A stretch of DNA of 64,000 nt from Diplonema papillatum (Eukaryota; Euglenozoa; Diplonemea; Diplonemida; Diplonemidae). The DNA lies in the NCBI GenBank assembly GCA_030068145.1, contig JAPJBO010000789.1, forward strand, positions 1 to 64,000. The letters are read 5' to 3'. Of the stretch, positions 45,526 to 56,550 are shown in pieces; the stretch's first letter is position 1; every line of letters starts with the position of its first letter. The notes beneath the pieces are model-generated. The model was not told the DNA's origin. It was given only the letters and a program-made list of their open reading frames with translations, and did not search any database. The position numbers and the translations under genes are program-made.

Positions 45526-47764
45526 GAAGGCCATCGACGCTCTGAAGAAGACCGCAAGAACGACGGACTTTTCCGCGACATTCCTTACCTCCATCCGACC
45601 GACCGAAGTAGACATCATTTCACAACAATTCAACAGCTGGATTGCAGGAGGGATACCGGAAAAACACGCGCTCTCGTGGATTTTTCTAATTCGCAAGATG
45701 GGCCACAAGCGCACATCCGCGGCGGGCTACCGGCCCATAGCCATCATGCCCCTCATGGTGAAGCTGCTGCATGTGTGTCTCTATCTCAAAATGAAGCATG
45801 CGTGTCAACAGTTCATAAAGGAAGGGAACTTCCAATACGGATGTGGAAGGCCAGACGCGACGCTCGAGATCTTCCAGAGAGCACAAGACTGGCTCGATGC
45901 GGACGACGATGACGACGAGGACGACCATGCCGTGGTCATAGCGGATATCGAGGCAGCTTACGATTCGGTTCCGCACGCCCAACTTCTTGCAGTCATCAAG
46001 CGCACCCTGGGTGAAAAGTGGGCCAATACGCTGGAACCAGTCATCCGGTCACAGTTCTTCACGCTGACGACACACGAAGGCTTCACTCCCGCTATGCTCC
46101 CCCAACAGGGCCTGCTGCAAGGATCGCCACTTAGCGTCGTGCTCTACCTCCTATACACGGCGACGCCCCCTAAAATCACCACCTCGTACTGCAAGGCCTA
46201 CGTTGACGACCTCACCGTCCTCCTAAAATGGTCGCAAATAGCACAGCACGTTCAACGCCTCAACGAATGGCTCCGAGAGAAGAGGTTTCGCATGGCAAAA
46301 GCAAAGTTCAAGATAGTTGCGCGACAACGACGAAGCCTGCAAGTACCCGGACTGGGCCTCACCACAGCGTCTTCCCAGGCGCGACTACTCGGAGGTTGCC
46401 TACACGCGGAAAAGACAACCACGGCGTGCAAGCGAAATGACGGAAAGATCGAACGCTTCAGCCGTGCATGCGCACTCGTCCGGCAGTCCTATTTTCAGTC
46501 GACAAGGAGAAAGGCCGATCTGTACCGAAGCCACGCTTTACCCACCCTGTCTGCGCACGTTCTGTCTCGATGCTTCCGACCCGACCACTGGAAGCTGAGC
46601 GTGGCCTACAACTCTCTGGTACCCACACATAGAAACAGCAAGGGAGTGCGAGACTACGCGGCCAGCGCATTTGGTTTCCGCCTGACAAGGCTAACGGACT
46701 ACTGTGACGCGCAGAGAACACGGGCTCACATAGCAGCGAGGCCGCAAGACCGCAGCCAGCATCTCCCAGCGAGCGACTTCCGTCTACGACCCGTCCGGAC
46801 GGGAGCCAAACCGAAGATCCTTGCCGACCTGGAGTGCGAACTGCGGAGAGCTTCGGGGCAGGCTGTCGAGATAGCAACAGACGGTAGTTTCCGAGAAGAA
46901 GCGCAGGCTGGTGCAGTGGGCGTCTACCTGAACGGCAAGGCATACGGAGCCAAGATAGTCGGGAAGATAGCCTCGAGCACACAGGCTGAGCTGTGTGCGA
47001 TTGCACTTGTAGCAACGGCAATCTCGAACACCTCGTCACCGCAACCCCGCAACTGGTGGTGCGACAGTAAGAGCGCCATCTCGAGGGCAACGAGCGAGAG
47101 AAGAGGAGACCCGCTGGCAACCGTTCTGAAAGGTGCCCCGGCAATCACGTGGGCGAAGGGACATGCACGGAATGAAGCCATCAACGCCGCCGATGCAGCC
47201 GCCACAGCCGCCTACAGGACGCGTAGCCGGTATGACCTTGAATGGAGCTACCACGCAGCCGGGATCACGCACGTATGCGCGCACGAAGAAGAAGAGTACG
47301 TACAGATGGACGAACCGGGGCGTTTCGTAAGGAAGACGCGAGATCACATACGGGACACGGGCCTGCGACGGCGGCTACTGCAGGATGGAACCCCGGCCGC
47401 ACTGCTTAACCCGCGCACCCTTGCCGGTCTACGAAAATGGCACGGCGCCACCGATATACTGCAGGCTCTAGTGCGGCGGGCGATCATGCCACGACACACG
47501 AGGCGACAGTGCACGGTGCCAGGATGCCAGCAGCCCGGAAATGCAGGACACGTCCTGACTGCCAACGACGCGGCACACCTCCAGAGCTATTCAGAACCCG
47601 CTGGGCTCGAATCCCTCTTCGGCAGAGAGCCGAAGCTAAATGAAGTGCTGATCGAATTCTCGCGGTGCAACAAAGCTGTAATGAAGAGTGTTTGCGAGCG
47701 GATATCGGAAGACAAAGCCGCAGAGTGGGCAAACTGGCTGAGAAGTGAATTGAGCACCCGGTAA
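45446..47764 (+). CDS. Retrotransposon reverse transcriptase and RNase H (second frame)
   Basis: 772 codons. RT motifs: GYRPIAIMPLMVKL, VVIADIEAAYDSVPH (motif A Asp), QQGLLQGSPLSVVLY, KAYVDDLTVLL (YVDD box). RNase H: VEIATDGSF, STQAELCAIALV, WWCDSKSAISR, ITWAKGHARNEAINAAD, supplying the D-E-D-D set. C-terminal zinc-like CTVPGCQQPGNAGHVL. It reverse-transcribes element RNA at the nicked target. It overlaps the endonuclease frame by 80 bases in another frame, so either a single indel split one polyprotein or a programmed shift is used. Confidence 0.9.
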   Translation: MHRRKPLATMYTEEKTASIDILSADVKKAIDALKKTARTTDFSATFLTSIRPTEVDIISQQFNSWIAGGIPEKHALSWIFLIRKMGHKRTSAAGYRPIAIMPLMVKLLHVCLYLKMKHACQQFIKEGNFQYGCGRPDATLEIFQRAQDWLDADDDDDEDDHAVVIADIEAAYDSVPHAQLLAVIKRTLGEKWANTLEPVIRSQFFTLTTHEGFTPAMLPQQGLLQGSPLSVVLYLLYTATPPKITTSYCKAYVDDLTVLLKWSQIAQHVQRLNEWLREKRFRMAKAKFKIVARQRRSLQVPGLGLTTASSQARLLGGCLHAEKTTTACKRNDGKIERFSRACALVRQSYFQSTRRKADLYRSHALPTLSAHVLSRCFRPDHWKLSVAYNSLVPTHRNSKGVRDYAASAFGFRLTRLTDYCDAQRTRAHIAARPQDRSQHLPASDFRLRPVRTGAKPKILADLECELRRASGQAVEIATDGSFREEAQAGAVGVYLNGKAYGAKIVGKIASSTQAELCAIALVATAISNTSSPQPRNWWCDSKSAISRATSERRGDPLATVLKGAPAITWAKGHARNEAINAADAAATAAYRTRSRYDLEWSYHAAGITHVCAHEEEEYVQMDEPGRFVRKTRDHIRDTGLRRRLLQDGTPAALLNPRTLAGLRKWHGATDILQALVRRAIMPRHTRRQCTVPGCQQPGNAGHVLTANDAAHLQSYSEPAGLESLFGREPKLNEVLIEFSRCNKAVMKSVCERISEDKAAEWANWLRSELSTR

Positions 47765-47961
47765 GAGAGCGAGCAAACTGATTTGGCACCTCAATTTCTT
47801 ATTTTCTTTCTCTAACTGAAGCACGTCACCAAAACTCCTTGCCAAACAAACAAAGGTCGCAAGACACCAAACTGATCGTCCTTCGGGATCGACGGTAACA
47901 CAAAAAAAGGCAGCTGACTGAGCAAATATCGCCGAAACCACAAAAAACAAAGCAGAAACAC

Positions 47962-48330
47962 CGTCAGACTCAGTTTTTCGTGCTGCTGATGGCGTGTGTT
48001 GTTGGTTTGGCGATGGCCGAATCTTAATTGTGTCGACCCTTCCACGGGGCGCACAGTTCCCGTGTCGGAGTGTCCGGACAACTGCTGCGTCAACGGCGAG
48101 TGCACCACTGGTTGCTCGTCGCTGGCGATCGGGCTCCTCATCGTCTTCATCGTCATCCCCATCTTGGTTTGCATCTCGATCTGCGCGTGCATCTACTGCT
48201 GCTGCATCAAGAGCAAGACGACTGTCATCCACGCCGCGCCGGCGTACCAACAGCTGCCCCCCCGGTGCGGTGCAGCAGACATACCCGCAGGAGCAGCAGT
48301 ACGGCCAGCCCCAACAGGGCAACTAAGGTC
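47962..48330 (+). pseudogene. Broken copy of the small membrane protein gene
   Basis: Very similar to 52187-52684. The segment with the start codon (AGAAGATGCAAATG in the intact copy) is missing after CCGTCAG. A frame-breaking TAA follows GAATC where the intact gene has TCTTATTGT. The middle (VPVSECPDNCCVNGECTTGC, then the membrane helix) is still open in one frame. The Gln/Pro-rich tail is cut short. It lies just after the retrotransposon. Confidence 0.85.
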
Positions 48331-48463
48331 GCAGCGAAAGCACCCTCCCCGCCTCCCGGCCGCACCGAGCGCTGAACAGAAACCATTGTATGTTTACGAC
48401 CACATCGTGGTGCTTTTACATTTTTTGTGAAGTGGGTCAGGTCAAGTAGCGAGATCTGAGGCC

Positions 48464-48715
48464 CTGTGACGGCTGAGTGCACACCTAAGCAGGGCTGCAT
48501 CCTCATGTTGTAGCCGTGTTGTGTATAAGGCTTCGTGGGGGCCTGGTCAACCACCTCATCACTATAGGGCACAAACCTTTCTCGACAGTGGTTGGACAGT
48601 CGGGATTGCCGGGGGCGGGTCTCCATGAAGGAGAGAATTGTAAAGCAAAACCTGCCTCCTGCACCTGCTGTCTCCGGCTGCTTCGGCAGACGACAAATAC
48701 TACACTACTACTAGC
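48464..48715 (+). repeat. SINE-like repeat family A, copy 3
   Basis: TGTGACGGCTGAGTGCACAC to GACAAATACTACACTACTAC. Matches 7610-7860 including the CTA tail; the first 170 bp of the family are missing. Confidence 0.8.
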
Positions 48716-48965
48716 GACCCTGAGCAGCGCGCTGGTGGCTGCCGGAGGCGGCTCGCCGATGCCGGCGGAAAAGAAAGTACGGATGGACACGCTGAGGACG
48801 GTTGGTGGCCCTTCGTACATCACAGGGTACACGCGGAGACCGATATTCCGAGGGGGGAAGAAATGAGGCATACACTGGAGACGCAGCTACTACGTACACG
48901 CCATGGCTTTAACGGCGAGTCGTGGGGTGCGGATGCGTTCCCGGAGTACGGCGGACAAAGAAGTG
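48716..48965 (+). other. Short spacer with coding-like relic
   Basis: One frame reads KKVRMDTLRTVGGPSYITGY up to a TGA near 48866. Possibly a retroelement scrap; nothing else seen. Confidence 0.35.
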
Positions 48966-50180
48966 ATCGTGCTGCCCAGTAGGGTCCCGAGCGTGCGATC
49001 GTGCTGCCCAGTGGGGTCCCGAGCATGTGATCGTGCTGCCCAGTAGGGTCCCGAGCATGCGATTGTGCTGCCCAGTAGGGTCCCGAGCATGCGATTGTGC
49101 TGCCCAGTAGGGTCCCGAGCATGCGATTGTGCTGCCCAGTAGGGTCCCGAGCATGCGATTGTGCTGCCCAGTAGGGTCCCGAGCATGTGATCGTGCTGCC
49201 CAGTAGGGTCCCGAGCATGTGATCGTGCTGCCCAGTAGGGTCCCGAGCATGTGATCGTGCTGCCCAGTAGGGTCCCGAGCATGTGATCGTGCTGCCCAGT
49301 AGGGTCCCGAGCATGTGATCGTGCTGCCCAGTAGGGTCCCGAGCATGTGATCGTGCTGCCCAGTAGGGTCCCGAGCATGTGATCGTGCTGCCCAGTAGGG
49401 TCCCGAGCATGTGATCGTGCTGCCCAGTAGGGTCCCGAGCATGTGATCGTGCTGCCCAGTAGGGTCCCGAGCATGTGATCGTGCTGCCCAGTAGGGTCCC
49501 GAGCATGTGATCGTGCTGCCCAGTAGGGTCCCGAGCATGTGATCGTGCTGCCCAGTAGGGTCCCGAGCATGTGATCGTGCTGCCCAGTAGGGTCCCGAGC
49601 ATGTGATCGTGCTGCCCAGTAGGGTCCCGAGCATGTGATCGTGCTGCCCAGTAGGGTCCCGAGCATGTGATCGTGCTGCCCAGTAGGGTCCCGAGCATGT
49701 GATCGTGCTGCCCAGTAGGGTCCCGAGCATGTGATCGTGCTGCCCAGTAGGGTCCCGAGCATGTGATCGTGCTGCCCAGTAGGGTCCCGAGCATGTGATC
49801 GTGCTGCCCAGTAGGGTCCCGAGCATGTGATCGTGCTGCCCAGTAGGGTCCCGAGCATGTGATCGTGCTGCCCAGTAGGGTCCCGAGCATGTGATCGTGC
49901 TGCCCAGTAGGGTCCCGAGCATGTGATCGTGCTGCCCAGTAGGGTCCCGAGCATGTGATCGTGCTGCCCAGTAGGGTCCCGAGCATGTGATCGTGCTGCC
50001 CAGTAGGGTCCCGAGCATGTGATCGTGCTGCCCAGTAGGGTCCCGAGCATGTGATCGTGCTGCCCAGTAGGGTCCCGAGCATGTGATCGTGCTGCCCAGT
50101 AGGGTCCCGAGCATGTGATCGTGCTGCCCAGTAGGGTCCCGAGCATGTGATCGTGCTGCCCAGTAGGGTCCCGAGCATGT
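48966..50180 (+). repeat. 32-bp tandem repeat, about 38 units
   Basis: Unit GATCGTGCTGCCCAGTAGGG plus TCCCGAGCATGT, nearly invariant from 49180 to 50180. The first six units carry GCGATTG or GTGGGG variants. On the minus strand all three frames stay open (401-490 codons) because the unit has no stop in any frame and 32 is not a multiple of 3. Confidence 0.97.
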
Positions 50181-51419
<1,239 letters not shown>

Positions 51420-51599
51420 ACATGCGGTGTAGCGAGTTGGTGCACGTGTCGGTACACGTGCTGTTGCCTGCTTTGCTTTGTTGGAAATGAAAGCCGTTTT
51501 TTTTTTTTGAACCATGTCCAGCCATCCGCGCACTGCCTCTTTGTCCCTTTTCCAGTTCTTTCCATGCAACTCCTATCCATCTTTTACATCTTTTTTACA

Positions 51600-51910
51600 G
51601 GCGAGGGACTCAGGGCGGTAACCGTTCTCATCCTTGAAATGCAGATGATGTCTTCGCACACAAAACTACGCACTTCTTCTCTTGGCCTCGAGTACGCCTC
51701 CACGACCTGACGAAAGCTAGGAAGTCTTCGTATATCTTCCTCGGTACTTGCCCGGCTGATTGCAGATGCAAGGACATCTGCTGCCCCGCTTGAACATCTT
51801 TCTTCGATTTTGGCCTCCGCTCTACCTGGTGTCAGTGCAACTCGAGTGCAGAAAAGTCGGGTGGCGCGGTGGAAAACCTATCTCATTCACTCGAAAAAGG
51901 TAGTTTTCTG
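51600..51910 (+). repeat. Segmental duplicate shared with 34383-34985
   Basis: Lacks the inner segment of about 265 bp present there. Ends at CTCGAAAAAGGTAGTTTTCT. Confidence 0.8.
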
Positions 51911-52186
51911 CACAAGTAGTTTTCCAGTGTGCCACGAGTGGCCGTAGTTTTGGGAACCCCACCGAGCACCACAAGCACACACTAAGCTGAACTTCACAAG
52001 TACACAAAAGGTCGAAAGACACCAATCTGTACGTCTCGGAAACACAAAAACACACCCACAGCAAGCTTGCTTGAGCGCCTTCGGGATTCCAACACCCCCA
52101 CACACACACAGCCACAACCACAGTGATTCCCACGCAAAGAAAAGCCAAAAAAACAAAACAAAAAAAAAAAAAAACCGTCAGAGAAG

Positions 52187-52684
52187 ATGCAAATGACTCA
52201 GGTTTTCGTGCTGCTGATGGCGTGTGTTGTTGGTTTGGCGATGGCCGAATCTTATTGTTACGACCCTGCCACGGGGCGCGTAGTTCCCGTGTCGGAGTGT
52301 CCGGACAAATGCTGCGTCAACGACCAGTGCAGCACTGGTTGCTCGTCGCTGGCGATCGGGCTCATCATCGTTTTCATCGTCATCCCCATCTTGATTTGCA
52401 TCTCGATCTGCGCGTGCGTCTACTGCTGCTGCATCAAGAGCAAGACGACTGTCATCCACACAGTCGCCCAGCCCGCGTACCAGCAACTGCCCCAGCAGCA
52501 GGCGTACCCGCAGCAGGGCCCATCGTACCCGCAGGGCCAACCGTACCCGATGCAGCAGCAGTATCCGCAGGCCCAGCCGTACACGCAACCCCAGCCGTAT
52601 CAGCAGGCCCAGCCGGGTGCCTACCCGCCCCCCCCCAACGGCGCGGCAACAAAGGAGGCCCCGGTCATGCCGAGTGCTGAATAG
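52187..52684 (+). CDS. Small single-pass membrane protein with Gln/Pro/Tyr tail
   Basis: 165 codons, intronless. ATG 52187 (a second Met lies two codons on) is followed by a signal peptide (VFVLLMACVVGLAMA, cleavage likely before ESYCYD). The ectodomain is about 30 residues with seven cysteines (CYDP...ECPDKCCVNDQCSTGC). The membrane helix is LAIGLIIVFIVIPILICISI, then a Cys-rich border CACVYCCC that could be palmitoylated. The cytoplasmic tail has PYPQ/PYTQ-type repeats and ends APVMPSAE. The layout recalls Shisa- or WBP1-like adaptors that recruit WW or SH3 proteins, but I see no clear homology. Upstream are CACACACACAG (near 52110) and an A-rich leader. A broken duplicate lies at 47962. 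Confidence 0.85.
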   Translation: MQMTQVFVLLMACVVGLAMAESYCYDPATGRVVPVSECPDKCCVNDQCSTGCSSLAIGLIIVFIVIPILICISICACVYCCCIKSKTTVIHTVAQPAYQQLPQQQAYPQQGPSYPQGQPYPMQQQYPQAQPYTQPQPYQQAQPGAYPPPPNGAATKEAPVMPSAE

Positions 52685-53150
52685 AAATCTTGTATGCTAC
52701 AATTCGTGAAACATTTCTTTGTCCCTATCAGGGATCGGGTCCTTGTGTGGAACACTACCGCACACGAGATTGATCGCCGTCAGTGCCAGCAATTTGCATG
52801 TGTGAGGTGTTTTCTCCTCGTTTTTGCATTCTGCGGCCATTCTTCGAGCCTAAACGAGCATCCAACAACTTTCTCTGGATTTCAGGAACGTTTTGGGGCC
52901 ACCCTGGTTTCCAGTTTTGGGTTTCTGATGACCCCCGTATTCCCGGCAAAAGTGGGTCCTTTATGGGTCCTTCATGGAGGGTAGTATGCTATGGATATTG
53001 TGTGCGTACCGATACCGTGCAGTTTCGAAGTCAGCAGTCGACCGGAGACGTTGGAAAGGCTTAACGAACGCGAAAAGGGGGGGTGAGTACCCAAACTAAG
53101 CTTTGTGAGGATCGCGAGAAAGGTTCACGCCGGTATCCAGCGAAATAAAT
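52685..53150 (+). other. 3' flank, nothing recognised
   Basis: AT-balanced unique-looking sequence without ORF or repeat that I can identify. Confidence 0.5.
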
Positions 53151-53360
53151 CCATATATATATATATATATATATATATCCACCTGATCCCGGCTCAGAGG
53201 CAGTTCCCCGAAACTCCCCGAAACTTGCTCGAAACTCCCCGAAACTCCCCGAAACTCCCCGAAACTCACCCCGTTTTTGGGAGAAAAAGTGGATTTGCTT
53301 GGGTGGGTGGGTGGGTGGGTGGGTAGGTGGGTGGTGTGTGGGTGGGTGGGAGGGTGGTGA
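53151..53360 (+). repeat. (AT)n, CCCCGAAACT decamers and GGGT minisatellite
   Basis: ATATATAT tract (53153-53177), then seven or so CCCCGAAACT units (53205-53265), then GGGTGGGTGGGT (53300-53360). The first two parts recur in reverse order at 54830-54935. Confidence 0.85.
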
Positions 53361-53400
53361 GTAGAAGGAGGTTTTCATACCGGCATGACGCATGACGACG

Positions 53401-54040
53401 AATGTTTGAAGAACGGTTTAGACTTGGAGGTTCAGCGGAGAAGCAGGCACCGCCACTTCGCACCGTCTGGTGCTGTGCTACACTCCACAAACCCAACCCG
53501 CAACGTACCACAAAACTCCCGCATCAACAAATCCACAAGACCCAGACTGTAAGAGCCGAACCAAATCACCATCGCAAAAAAAGAAAGTGCCGTTTGTGGC
53601 GGTCGAGGTGGTCGTTGACGAGGTGATGCAGACACCGCAAAGTGTACCGTATACTGGATGATGCACGAATGGTTGAAGAAACATTTAGGCTTGGAGGTGC
53701 GGCGGGGAAGCGAGGCGCCGCCACTTTGCACCGTCCGGTGCTCTGATACACTTCGCAAATACAACACATCACAACCCCCCGAATCAACAAACCCCAAGAT
53801 CCACACCGTAAGCGCCCGAATCAAACCACCATGGCAAAAAAGGAAAATGCCGTTCGTGAAGGTCAAAGTGGTCGTTGACGAGGCGATGCGGACTCCGCAG
53901 AATGGACCGTAAACTGGATGGCAATGACAAATGTTTGAACAAGGGATTAGACGTGGAGGTGCAGCGGAAGTGAGATGCCGCCACTTTGCACCGCCCGGTG
54001 CACTACAGTTCGCAAACCCGACCCGCAACACATCACAAAA
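53401..54040 (+). repeat. 268-bp tandem repeat, about 2.4 units
   Basis: Units start near AATGTTTGAAGAACGG (53401), 53668 and 53930 and share AGGTGCAGCGG, CGCCACTTTGCACCGTCCGG and GTGGTCGTTGACGAGG. Divergence between units is about 15-20 percent by eye. Confidence 0.85.
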
Positions 54041-54829
54041 ACCTCCTCCTGCAGTAAATTAGAGTAGTTTACGACCTGTGATCACGAGCTCGCACTCAGC
54101 TCCTGTGGCCATGGGCACCACTCTCCCTCCCCAAGCCTTCCCCTGCCTGCCTCCCCGCTTATACGCTAAAGCCACACCCACCTCGTGTGGGGCGTATCCT
54201 TTTCCGGTGATACCATTCCTTCCTCGTTTTCTTTACGCTGGAACGAGGGGACTGTGTACGCCTGCACACTGGCGGGCAAGAACAGGCAACGACAGGCTCG
54301 GCACAGCCATGTTGTACTGTCGGGTGTCCGATCGAGAAAACACCCAAAGCCCGAACTGCAGACGCCCTGCGCGCATAAACAAAAGGAGCCACGGCTCCTG
54401 AGGGAAGAGACGTATTCGCAAAGAAACGGGCCGAGGGCACGAGCCCCGACGTAACCAGGGGCAGTGGGGTCTGTATGCTACGGCTGCGACGAACACGGTT
54501 CCAATCCAGTTATTGGGTGGTTGACGGCGGCGCATCCGCAGCAGCAGCGAAGTCAACCACCGCCACCGTCCACGCGCGGGCGGGGATGAACACGGAACCT
54601 TCCGAACCACGGAGAAGAAGAAGGCAGAGGAGAACCGGGGGTAGTGAAGTAACGAAGCCCGCGGGGTATCGGCACCAGTCTGTCGTGAGCGTGCCACACC
54701 CTGGCAAAGACAAGCACATTTGGCCAGGCGTGCAGGAGATTACTTGCGCACGTGCCAGGCAAGCACCGGCAGCACAGGTCGCAAGTGCCAGCGAGGTAGT
54801 CGCATGGGGACCCCCAGTCCCAAACAGGG
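54041..54829 (+). other. Spacer with Arg-rich open frame
   Basis: A + frame from 54475 (PRRRRRQRRTGG, HPGKDKHIWPGVQ) is open into the decamer repeat. It looks like a retroelement relic. No supported gene. Confidence 0.4.
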
Positions 54830-54910
54830 AAACTCCACGAAACTACCCGAAACTACCCGAAACTCCCCGAAACCCCCCGAAACTCCCCGAAACTCCCCGA
54901 AACCTGGGTC
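54830..54910 (+). repeat. CGAAACTCCC/CCCGAAACTA decamer array
   Basis: About eight units of a 10-bp repeat (AACTCCCCGA, with AACTACCCGA variants), bordering the foldback element. Similar arrays at 32577 and 53205. Confidence 0.9.
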
Positions 54911-54934
54911 AGGATCAGGTGGTATATATATATA

Positions 54935-56550
54935 TGAGTCGATGCCAAAAGGGGGGGGGGGGGGTTTGGGCGGAAAAATCCCCGCATAGTTCACCAGGGT
55001 CTGACGGGTACTGAGGCCCCATACCCTACCTAAAACATCATTCTGCGTTCAAATACGCCCTCAGAAGCCTCCGGAGAGCCTTCTATGATGTCCCAAATGC
55101 GATTTTGTGGGTTTTTAGGGGGTCCCCCCGTCTGCTGGCCGTAAACCGCCATAGAAGACACATATGCAACCTGATGCTGGGTCGCTCCTCGGAGCAAAAT
55201 CTCGGCCTAAACACACGTTTTCGGCGTTCTCTATCATTCTCCAGGTGCATTCGACCCTCGGACTTCATAAATTATCTCGCTTACAGGTGTTCCGGGGTGT
55301 GCAAAAACAAGGCGAATGGACCCTACAGACCGTACCACGCCCTGCCTGTCTATACAGGCTTTGGGGTCGAATTGCGCCGCCTTGGCGCCATGTGCACCGT
55401 TTTGGTCTCGTTTGTGCTGCTTTGGGATCCACTAAGAACTCTGGTCTGATTTGCGGGACGCTTTGCTCGGTTTTGGTGCCCACTTTCACCGTTCAAAGTG
55501 CATCCAGTGGTGAAGACTTTGCGCCGAAGCTGGAGAGGAAGCGACCCAGTAGGCGCCACTTCACCGTGAGCGGGTCTCGGAACAGGACTCAAACTGTGGC
55601 CCAGGTGATACTGCCGACCATGGCGGGTGTGTGCGCCACACAGTTTGTCTGACCAAGCTCACTGCACAGGAGCTTGCCACACATCCCTCGGGTCATGTGC
55701 CGCCTGTGCAAAGACATCCAGCGAGAAGCACTTTGCAGCCATGGGTGAGAAAGATGCCAGAAGGGAAGACATTGCCAGGAAAGCTCTGAAAGCCTGCCCT
55801 GAAAGCGGTGAAGCCTGCTTCAAAATCATGAAGTGAACGCGTCGTAGTCAACCGCTTGAGAACGGCTGATGATCGCCTGTTACTTAACGCTTGTCCTACT
55901 TCGTTCACCAAGCCTTGCAGAATCACCAGAATAGCATAACATGATGCAGGTAGAAGCCTGAACAGGCCTTAGAACAGTGAAAGTGGGCGCCAAAACCGAG
56001 CAAAGCGTCCCGCAAATCAGACCAGAGTTCTTAATGGACCCCAAAGCAGCACAAACGAAGCCCGAAACGGTGGATGTGGCGCCAAAGCCGGTGCAGGTTG
56101 ACCCCAAAGCCTGTATAGACAGGCAGGGCGTAGTTCGGTCTGTCCCCAATGCAGGGGGCCATTCTCCTTATCTTTGCACGTCCCGGAACACCTGTGAGTG
56201 AAAGAAACCACGAAGCCCGAGGGTCGAATGCACCTGGAGTGCTAGAGAACGCCGAAAACGTGTGTTTGGGCTGGGATCTTGCTCAGAGAAGCGACCCAGC
56301 ATCAGGTTGCATATGTGTCTACTATGGTGGTTTACGGCCAGCAGGCGGGGGGACCCCCTAAAAACCCACAAAATCGCATTTAAGACATCATAGAAGGCTC
56401 TCCGGAGGCTTCTGAGGGCGTATTTGAACGCAGAATGATGTTTTAGGAAGGGTATGGGGCCTCAGTACCCGTCAGACCCTGGTGAACTATGCGGGGATTT
56501 TTCCGCCCAAACCCCCCCCCTTTTGGCATCGTACCCGTATTATATATATA
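54935..56550. mobile_element. 1.6-kb foldback element with arms of about 560 bp
   Basis: Left arm about 54935-55497 and right arm about 55974-56550 are inverted copies. Matching pairs include GATGCCAAAAGGGGG (54938) with CCCCCTTTTGGCATC (56515), CCGGAGAGCCTTCTATGATG with CATCATAGAAGGCTCTCCGG, and GGTTTACGGCCAGCAG with CTGCTGGCCGTAAACC. The arms differ by perhaps 10 percent. The centre (55498-55973) includes a 200-bp segment shared with 4660-4870 and an open + frame 55627-55836. Both outer ends lie at (TA)n tracts, suggesting insertion into TA-rich DNA. No transposase is seen. Confidence 0.9.

Larger units (their letters stand above)
44258..47850 (+). mobile_element. Near-complete non-LTR retrotransposon
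   Basis: Two overlapping frames encode an APE-type endonuclease, reverse transcriptase, RNase H and a Cys/His tail in that order, which places it among RNase H-bearing LINEs (I/R1/Tad-like groups). I saw no internal stop in either long frame. The left boundary is set at the end of an A-run (44238-44255), the right loosely after the stop at 47764. A short poly-A-like end is not evident. Confidence 0.85.

Noticed and set aside
48966-50180. CRISPR array
   Set aside because: The 32-bp units are contiguous with no unique spacers, and the genome is eukaryotic.
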